This document shows, in pieces, positions 1 to 3,703 of a stretch of 6,184 nt of DNA. The stretch's first letter is position 1, and the number at the start of each line of letters is the position of its first letter. The stretch covers positions 1 through 6,184 of the forward strand of contig CAJOPO010000144.1 in assembly GCA_905236315.1 (NCBI GenBank), in the 5' to 3' direction. A program made the position numbers and the translations under genes. Source of the stretch: an uncultured Treponema sp. Lineage in GTDB: Bacteria > Spirochaetota > Spirochaetia > Treponematales > Treponemataceae. The notes beneath the pieces were generated by a model. That model had not been told where the DNA came from and made no database searches. It was given only the letters and a program-made list of their open reading frames with translations.

Positions 1-75
1 ATTTTTTACCTCGATGACATTGTACTACAGAGCGATTTCTTTAAATACTATACATTTTAAATGTGGTTATAATGC

Positions 76-100
76 GGATGCCCTAAGAAACAGGGCTTCC
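76..100. repeat. Imperfect hairpin at the LRR remnant's 5' break
   Basis: GGATGCCCT (76-84) pairs with AGGGCTTCC (92-100), with a single T-T mismatch and a 7-base loop. There is no T-run after it, so it is not a typical terminator. It sits where the LRR reading frame is interrupted (TAA 84-86) and could be part of a dispersed repeat or a rearrangement junction. That role is inference. Confidence 0.45.
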
Positions 101-416
101 TGTAAATCTCCTTGAGTTTATGTATTGTCCGAGACTCCAAGATTTGGAAGAGTTGCCTTCTAATTTTCCAAATCTTACTAAGCTGAAATTTGACCATTGC
201 AAAAACATCAAGAATTATTCACCGTTGTCAAAATTAAATGATTTAGAGGAACTTGTTATCCTTGAATCAGCACCGATTACAGATTTGTCTTTTCTAAAAA
301 ATATGAAAAATCTATCTTTATTAAAAATCGGAAAGACAAAAATAACGGCAAAAAATGTTGAGATTCTTGATGAAATCCCCGCAAATGTGGATTTGCTATT
401 TTTAGGGATAAAATAA
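87..416 (+). pseudogene. 5'-truncated leucine-rich-repeat protein remnant
   Basis: The first ATG in this frame is at 120 and would give a 98-residue leucine-rich-repeat (LRR) protein ending at TAA 414-416. The repeat pattern is clear: LPSNFPNLTKLKFDHCKNI, then LSKLNDLEELVILESAPI, then LSFLKNMKNLSLLKIGKTKI. The frame is open upstream of the ATG to a TAA at 84-86. The residues encoded there (LPVNLLEF, about 96-119) continue the same repeat phase into MYCPRLQDLEELP, so the homology starts before any usable start codon. No Shine-Dalgarno site precedes 120. I read this as the tail of a longer LRR protein that lost its front. LRR proteins usually bind other proteins, but the partner here cannot be told. 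There is no signal peptide or membrane segment. A short functional LRR protein starting at 120 is the alternative. Confidence 0.6.
100..111 (+). repeat. Direct repeat copy 1, CTGTAAATCTCC
   Basis: CTGTAAATCTCC at 100-111 recurs as CTGTAAATCCCC at 788-799, an 11 of 12 match in the same orientation. The two copies bracket the region holding the LRR remnant and the transposase remnant. They could be the edges of an inserted or rearranged block, but at this length chance is also possible. Confidence 0.3.
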
Positions 417-441
417 ATCGGAGTAAAAAATTATGTGGAAA

Positions 442-760
442 TTAATGTAAAAGAGGACAGTGGAGAACACTTTCCAGTGCCAGCGGAGCTTTTTCGCGGA
501 GCGGCTTGTGGTCGTAGCGCAGGCCGTCGATGACCTTGTAGATTACGGCGAAGCTGATGTAGAGCACCGCCTTGATGTCGCAGATTCCTCAGCCCCCCTC
601 GCGAGCATACGGGCGAGGAGTGCGAGGATGTCCATGCGGCGGCAGTCCTTGCGCAAATAATTCTGCTTGTATAAGAGCTTTTCCTGCCGTTTTGTTTTAT
701 ATTGTTGCTATGGCAATGTGGACAGATGATTGTTGTTTTTTTCGTAATGCATTCAGTATA
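442..760 (-). pseudogene. Degraded IS1-like transposase remnant (zinc-ribbon N-terminus)
   Basis: Read on the - strand, three pieces in three frames join into one InsA-like protein. Piece 1 (from about 760) encodes KKTTIICPHCHSNNIKQNGRK, with the zinc-ribbon CPHC at 724-713. Piece 2 (about 680-600) encodes KLLYKQNYLRKDCRRMDILA and then LLARMLARG. Piece 3 (about 590-442) encodes CDIKAVLYISFAVIYKVIDG, then LRYDHKPL, and stops at TAA 444-442. IS1-type zinc ribbons usually read C-x2-C ... Y-x-C-K-x-C. Here the third cysteine is Arg (codon CGC at 653-651, one base from TGC). No ATG lies in frame before CPHC. The frame breaks are near 672-685 and near the C6 run at 593-598. The DDE catalytic part is absent, so the remnant cannot be active. 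By hand count 109 of 180 bases at 481-660 are G or C, far above the surroundings, which suggests transfer. The plus-strand frames here are shadows. The IS1-type assignment rests on recalled family patterns. Confidence 0.66.
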
Positions 761-778
761 TCACATTCCACATTGCCA
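711..778. repeat. 12-bp perfect inverted repeat at the transposase 5' end
   Basis: TGGCAATGTGGA (711-722) is exactly complementary to TCCACATTGCCA (767-778), with a 44-base loop between. One arm encodes the CPHC zinc-ribbon cysteines on the - strand and the other lies just upstream of the coding remnant. The outer arm also shares ATGTGGAA with an inverted copy at 433-440 near the other edge of the remnant. These may be decayed terminal repeats of the element, though this is not proven. Confidence 0.4.
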
Positions 779-787
779 GCATACTTT

Positions 788-799
788 CTGTAAATCCCC
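788..799 (+). repeat. Direct repeat copy 2, CTGTAAATCCCC
   Basis: This is the partner of the copy at 100-111, with one mismatch. It lies just outside the 5' side of the transposase remnant (which reads on the - strand) and marks roughly where the degraded region gives way to the AT-rich leader of the coaX transcription unit. Confidence 0.3.
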
Positions 800-888
800 T
801 AAATTAAGTCGAATTTTGTGCAAATAGCTTGTAAATACTAATCCTAATGATTTTTTGTAACCGTTTATACATAAAGTAGTTTTTTTTA

Positions 889-916
889 TTGTAGAATGAG
901 TATAATAATATATTAT
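889..916 (+). promoter_or_regulatory. Possible sigma70-type promoter for the 961/coaX unit
   Basis: TTGTAG (889-894) is followed 16 bases later by TATTAT (911-916). A perfect TATAAT also occurs at 901-906 but lacks a good -35 at the right distance. In DNA this AT-rich, -10 look-alikes are common, so the region is likely right but the exact hexamers are uncertain. Confidence 0.35.
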
Positions 917-949
917 ATTACATTAACTTTGGGACTAAAAAAGAAGAAC

Positions 950-954
950 GGAGG
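950..954 (+). promoter_or_regulatory. Ribosome binding site GGAGG for the 40-residue peptide
   Basis: GGAGG with 6-base spacing to ATG 961 is the best Shine-Dalgarno match among the starts examined here. It is the key evidence that the short frame at 961 is a real gene. Confidence 0.65.
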
Positions 955-960
955 TATGTT

Positions 961-1083
961 ATGGTAAAAAGAATAGTGATAGCTTTATTTGCCGTTGGTT
1001 TACTTGCTTTTTATGTAAGTGGAATAACACCTTCTCAATCAGAAAGAGTTCAAACTGCTAGTGTAAGGTACTTAAATAGATAG
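961..1083 (+). CDS. 40-residue membrane or secreted small protein
   Basis: This short gene runs from ATG 961 to TAG 1081-1083. A strong ribosome site, GGAGG at 950-954, lies 6 bases before the start, which is the main reason to believe it is translated. The protein starts MVKRIVIALFAVGLLAFYVSG: a positive N-terminus (K3, R4), a hydrophobic stretch at about residues 5-20, then a polar tail ending VRYLNR. This fits either a single-pass membrane anchor with a 19-residue outer tail or a signal peptide, with V-S-G at 19-21 as a possible signal peptidase I site. There is no cysteine, so it is not a lipoprotein. coaX starts 29 bases after its stop, so the two are probably co-transcribed. I do not recognise the family and assign no function. 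It may also act as a leader peptide affecting coaX expression. Confidence 0.6.
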   Translation: MVKRIVIALFAVGLLAFYVSGITPSQSERVQTASVRYLNR

Positions 1084-1102
1084 CCAAAGTAAATTATTTA
1101 AT

Positions 1103-1106
1103 GGAG
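1103..1106 (+). promoter_or_regulatory. Ribosome binding site GGAG that fixes the coaX start at 1113
   Basis: GGAG lies 6 bases before ATG 1113. The earlier in-frame ATG at 1101 overlaps this site and has no purine-rich sequence in front of it. Starting at 1113 also places the N-terminus (MLFVVDIGNTN) where this kinase family normally begins. Confidence 0.75.
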
Positions 1107-1112
1107 TTTATT

Positions 1113-1916
1113 ATGCTTTTTGTGGTAGATATAGGAAATACTAATGTTGTTGCTGCTGTTTTTGACGGTAATAACATTATTCATCAGTGGAGAATAGCAA
1201 GTGATACTAGAAGAACAGGAGATGAATATACCTCTGTGGTTCTAACTTTAATTCGTGACGCTGGAATAGATTTAAAGAAAATTGATAAAGCGATAATAAG
1301 TTCTGTAGTGCCAGATTTAACAGGTCCATTTGTTACAGTAGCACAACGTGTATGTGGTAAGAGGCCATATATAATGTCATCATCACTTTCTTTTTCTGGA
1401 ATATTACCCGTTCGTTTACCACAGGGGTCAACTCATGAGCTAGGTACTGATTTATTATGTAATGCAGTAAGTGCTTGGAATATGTTTCATAGCGCAAACA
1501 TTGTAGTAGATTTTGGTACCGCTCTTACGCTAACAGTAACGGATTCTTCTGGTATAATACAGGGAGTTGATATTGCTCCAGGACTTAGAACTGCTGTTCA
1601 TTCTTTAGCCACAAATACGGCACAGTTGCCCATTGTTCCTCTAGAAGCTCCACCTTCTTCTTTGGGGGCAACTACAAAAGAGGCAATTCAAGCAGGCATT
1701 GTTTTAGGTTATAAGGGGCTTGTAGAATATCTTGTTAAACAGGTTAAAGAAGATTTAGAAAAACTAACAGGAGATAGTGCAAGTAGTGTTAAGGTGGTTG
1801 CAACTGGAGGTCTTAATTCAGTTTTAAAGCCCATTACAGACTGCTTTCAAGTGGTAGATAAAGAACTTACTTTAAAAGGCTTAAAAGCAGTTTCTGATTG
1901 CGTTCAGGGTGAGTAA
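1113..1916 (+). CDS. coaX: Type III pantothenate kinase
   Basis: CoaX phosphorylates pantothenate with ATP to 4'-phosphopantothenate, the first step of coenzyme A synthesis in the cytoplasm. Type III enzymes belong to the ASKHA fold and are known to need a monovalent cation such as K+ and to resist feedback by CoA. The 267-residue product matches the usual length of about 255-270. Visible motifs are the phosphate loop DIGNTN (6-11), SSVVP (63-67), ELGTDLLCNAV (109-119) with the expected catalytic Asp113, DFGTALTLT (133-141), GVDIAPGL (151-158) and ATGG (230-233). Many homologues read GADR where this one reads GTDL, so the Arg after the catalytic Asp is replaced. All other motifs are intact, so I expect an active enzyme. 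It probably shares a transcript with the small gene at 961 and converges on the synthase at 1940-3109. An alternative start at 1101 would add four residues. Confidence 0.93.
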   Translation: MLFVVDIGNTNVVAAVFDGNNIIHQWRIASDTRRTGDEYTSVVLTLIRDAGIDLKKIDKAIISSVVPDLTGPFVTVAQRVCGKRPYIMSSSLSFSGILPVRLPQGSTHELGTDLLCNAVSAWNMFHSANIVVDFGTALTLTVTDSSGIIQGVDIAPGLRTAVHSLATNTAQLPIVPLEAPPSSLGATTKEAIQAGIVLGYKGLVEYLVKQVKEDLEKLTGDSASSVKVVATGGLNSVLKPITDCFQVVDKELTLKGLKAVSDCVQGE

Positions 1917-1939
1917 GTATTTAGTAACACCTCCAGTTT

Positions 1940-3109
1940 TTAATACGTTATAAAATCTTTTAACTGAACTCCATCTCCAGATTTTATATCCCTTTGTAAT
2001 ACGGCATTTGTTATGGTGTCTAAAAAATCAGGAGATATGCCAGGTGTGAGTATTTTTTCTGTACGTAAAACTGCTATATCCTCACTAGTTACTCGCTCTC
2101 CTTTTTGCATATCGTGTAAATAATGCAAGGAACGATTTGTCCTTCCATAATTAGCACTTTCGCTTTTTGCAAGGCGTTTTACTCCATTACCAAGTACGGC
2201 TTTTACTTTTTCTTCTCCATATTGGGCTTGCATTTGGGCAATAACTTCTTTTATCCCTTGTATACCGTTTAATGATACATTTTGAGCCATCTCTGATTTT
2301 AAGGCATGATTTAACACAGCCTCTGTTTGACGAACAGCTTGTACCATTTGTGTAAACTGAAGTGGCTCTAATGCAACAGGGTCGTCTAGTCCATCTGTTT
2401 TGTGGCTTAAAGTAATGTGCTTTTCTATCATCGTTCCTCCCATAGCCACACTTAATACAGGAACTAAAACGGGGTCTAAAGAATGGTCGCTTATGCCGCT
2501 TTCTGTACCAAATATTCTTTTTAATGAATCTACACAACGAACATTGTATTCATTTTCTGGGGCAGGGTAGCTTGTTATACAGTGTAAGATTGTTAAGGGA
2601 GCTAACTTTGTATTTTGTATAGAGTTTTCATTTTTTGTAAGAATATTTACTGCATGTTCTATATCTGCAAGTTTAGAAACTCCACTCGATAATATTAATG
2701 GAATAGTTCCATAATATTTTGCACATTCATTCAATAATGGGGTATGATTTACTTCTGGACTAGCAATTTTTATTGCATCTGGCTTTATATTTGCTAATTC
2801 CCTCAATGACCTTAATCCAAATGGTGAACAAGCAAATTTAAGTCCTTTCTTATGTGTGTATTCAAGACATTCTAAAAAAAAACTTTCAGGTACTTCTAAT
2901 TGTTTGAAACGTTCATATAGTGGAATATTTCCACCTGGTAGTTTTACAAAGCCTGTCAATGGGTGCAAAATTTCATCTGCATATACCCATTGAAACTTTA
3001 TCATATCAGCTCCTGCATCACAAGAAGCGTCTATAAGTTCCTTTGCTTTTTGTAAGGAAGTACCATGAGAGGTTCCAATTTCTGCTATAATTGTTACTGA
3101 CTTCTGCAT
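1940..3109 (-). CDS. NeuB-family nonulosonic acid synthase with SAF domain
   Basis: NeuB-family enzymes condense phosphoenolpyruvate with an N-acetylated hexosamine (ManNAc or a di-acetamido sugar) to make sialic, legionaminic or pseudaminic acid for surface or flagellar glycans. The 389-residue protein has the TIM-barrel synthase at about 5-265: AEIGTSHG (9-16, with Glu10), DMIKFQ (35-40, Lys38), AIKIAS (112-117, Lys114), LHCITSYPAPE (175-185), SDHS (207-210, His209) and MIEKHITL (227-234, His231). A C-terminal SAF (antifreeze-like) domain follows at about 325-386, starting NRSLHYLHDMQKGERVTSED. The linker at about 265-325 is longer than in typical members of 335-360 residues. The loop DDPVALEP (242-249) differs from the more usual DH...EP form, so the substrate cannot be assigned. 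No NeuA, NeuC or Pse/Leg partner lies in the window. It converges on coaX and is divergent from the operon at 3166. No Shine-Dalgarno site precedes ATG 3109. Confidence 0.85.
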   Translation of the reverse strand: MQKSVTIIAEIGTSHGTSLQKAKELIDASCDAGADMIKFQWVYADEILHPLTGFVKLPGGNIPLYERFKQLEVPESFFLECLEYTHKKGLKFACSPFGLRSLRELANIKPDAIKIASPEVNHTPLLNECAKYYGTIPLILSSGVSKLADIEHAVNILTKNENSIQNTKLAPLTILHCITSYPAPENEYNVRCVDSLKRIFGTESGISDHSLDPVLVPVLSVAMGGTMIEKHITLSHKTDGLDDPVALEPLQFTQMVQAVRQTEAVLNHALKSEMAQNVSLNGIQGIKEVIAQMQAQYGEEKVKAVLGNGVKRLAKSESANYGRTNRSLHYLHDMQKGERVTSEDIAVLRTEKILTPGISPDFLDTITNAVLQRDIKSGDGVQLKDFITY

Positions 3110-3115
3110 AAGTTT

Positions 3116-3144
3116 ATAATAAATTTTTATGGTATTTTGTACAA
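3116..3144 (-). promoter_or_regulatory. Probable promoter of the NeuB-family gene, near-leaderless
   Basis: On the - strand, TTGTAC (3144-3139) is followed after exactly 17 bases by TATTAT (3121-3116), a 5 of 6 match to the -10 consensus. Only 6 bases separate the -10 from ATG 3109, so transcription would start at or next to the start codon. This fits the absence of a ribosome binding site. Confidence 0.5.
3137..3144. promoter_or_regulatory. Palindrome TTGTACAA centred in the divergent promoter region
   Basis: TTGTACAA is a perfect 8-base palindrome inside a 16-base stretch (3133-3148) that is palindromic at all but one symmetric pair of positions. It sits at the exact midpoint of the 56-base gap and overlaps the -35 hexamer of the leftward promoter. 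It could be an operator that co-regulates both directions. That role is inference. Confidence 0.35.
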
Positions 3145-3152
3145 TATAGATA

Positions 3153-3158
3153 TATAAT
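3153..3158 (+). promoter_or_regulatory. Perfect -10 (TATAAT) for the 3166 operon, near-leaderless
   Basis: TATAAT at 3153-3158 lies 7 bases before ATG 3166, so the predicted transcript starts at about the start codon. The -35 at 17-base spacing (TGGTAT, 3130-3135) is poor. The bases just before the ATG (tagaaatt) contain no Shine-Dalgarno site, in contrast to the next gene. Confidence 0.45.
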
Positions 3159-3165
3159 AGAAATT

Positions 3166-3693
3166 ATGATAAAAGCGTTTGTAAAACTCATTCACGCGTT
3201 AAGTTCTAATACATCTCCAGGTGAGATAGCGCATGCCTTTTCTTGTGGCATATTACTTGGCTTTATGCCTAAAGATAACTTAATGTGGTATATTCTTTTT
3301 ATTCTTATATTATTTTTGCGCATACAAAGGAGTGTTTTAACTGTTTCTATATTTGTAGGTGCATTATTAACAGGCATATTAGACCCATATTTTGATGACC
3401 TTGGAACATATATTTTAACTCAAAAACAACTTATTCCATATTATTATAAACTTCTTAACATTCCCTTTGTTGCTTTTACAAAGTTTCATAATACAATAGT
3501 TATGGGAAGCCTTGTGGTGGGGCTTTTAGTTTATATTCCTTGTTGTGTTGTGGCTAGGCTTTTGATTTTTATCTGGAGAAATGTCTTTGCTGCAAAAATA
3601 AAGAATACAAAAATTGCAAAACTTATTGGTCAAATATTAAAGCAAGTTCCTTTTCTTCAAAAACTTACAGATATGGTTTTGGAATTAGACTAG
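3166..3693 (+). CDS. TIGR03546-family inner-membrane protein
   Basis: This 175-residue membrane protein matches my recollection of the TIGR03546 family, which resembles DUF2062 proteins. The N-terminal block NTSPGEIAHAFSCGILLGFM (15-34) is the family signature, and hydrophobic segments follow at about 39-53, 58-73 and 111-137. The tail (about 140-175) is basic and amphipathic and probably cytoplasmic. The function of the family is not established. It is known to occur next to TIGR03545 in bacteria with outer membranes, and here the next gene is that partner. Its stop (TAG 3691-3693) overlaps the downstream ribosome site AGGAGAT (3692-3698), so the two are tightly coupled. The start at 3166 is the first ATG in the frame and keeps the signature near the N-terminus, as in relatives, but it has no Shine-Dalgarno site. 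The coupling suggests the two proteins form one inner-membrane complex. Confidence 0.8.
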   Translation: MIKAFVKLIHALSSNTSPGEIAHAFSCGILLGFMPKDNLMWYILFILILFLRIQRSVLTVSIFVGALLTGILDPYFDDLGTYILTQKQLIPYYYKLLNIPFVAFTKFHNTIVMGSLVVGLLVYIPCCVVARLLIFIWRNVFAAKIKNTKIAKLIGQILKQVPFLQKLTDMVLELD

Positions 3694-3698
3694 GAGAT
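3692..3698 (+). promoter_or_regulatory. Ribosome binding site AGGAGAT overlapping the upstream stop codon
   Basis: AGGAGAT begins inside the TAG stop (3691-3693) of the membrane protein gene and lies 5 bases before ATG 3704. Ribosomes finishing the first gene would unload on this site, which predicts coupled translation of the pair. Confidence 0.7.
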
Positions 3699-3703
3699 GA
3701 GTT

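Larger units (their letters stand above)
794..960. other. AT-rich intergenic leader upstream of the small-peptide/coaX unit
   Basis: No open frame with start, ribosome site and coding character is seen in this 167-base stretch. It holds an eight-T run (880-887) and AT-rich -10-like hexamers at 901-916. It most likely carries the promoter and untranslated leader of the downstream genes. The weak TTT/AAA pairing around 864-875 before the T-run is too poor to call a terminator. Confidence 0.5.

Noticed and set aside
1..60. Open frame from base 1 to TAA 58-60 as the tail of an upstream gene
   Set aside because: Only 19 codons are visible, with no recognisable motif; too short in AT-rich DNA to support.
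460..660. Plus-strand 66-residue frame in the GC-rich island
   Set aside because: It has no ribosome site and is the complement of the broken transposase, whose minus-strand reading gives recognisable zinc-ribbon and helix patterns.
572..793. Plus-strand 73-residue frame with several cysteines
   Set aside because: It overlaps the same minus-strand transposase remnant, including its CPHC codons, and has no ribosome site or family resemblance.
864..887. TTTAT/ATAAA pairing followed by a T-run as a terminator
   Set aside because: The stem is 3-5 A-T pairs with almost no loop and would be unstable; the T-run is more likely part of an AT-rich promoter region.
1917..1946. Bidirectional terminator between coaX and the NeuB-family gene
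   Set aside because: Only GTATT/AATAC can pair across the 23-base gap; no GC-rich stem with a T-tract was found on either strand.
2187..2537. 116-residue minus-strand frame inside the NeuB-family gene
   Set aside because: It is a shadow of the well-supported synthase frame on the same strand, and its Arg/Lys/Cys-rich composition is typical of out-of-frame reading.
3192..3377. 61-residue minus-strand frame opposite the TIGR03546 gene
   Set aside because: It lies entirely antisense to a gene with a recognisable family signature and shows no ribosome site.
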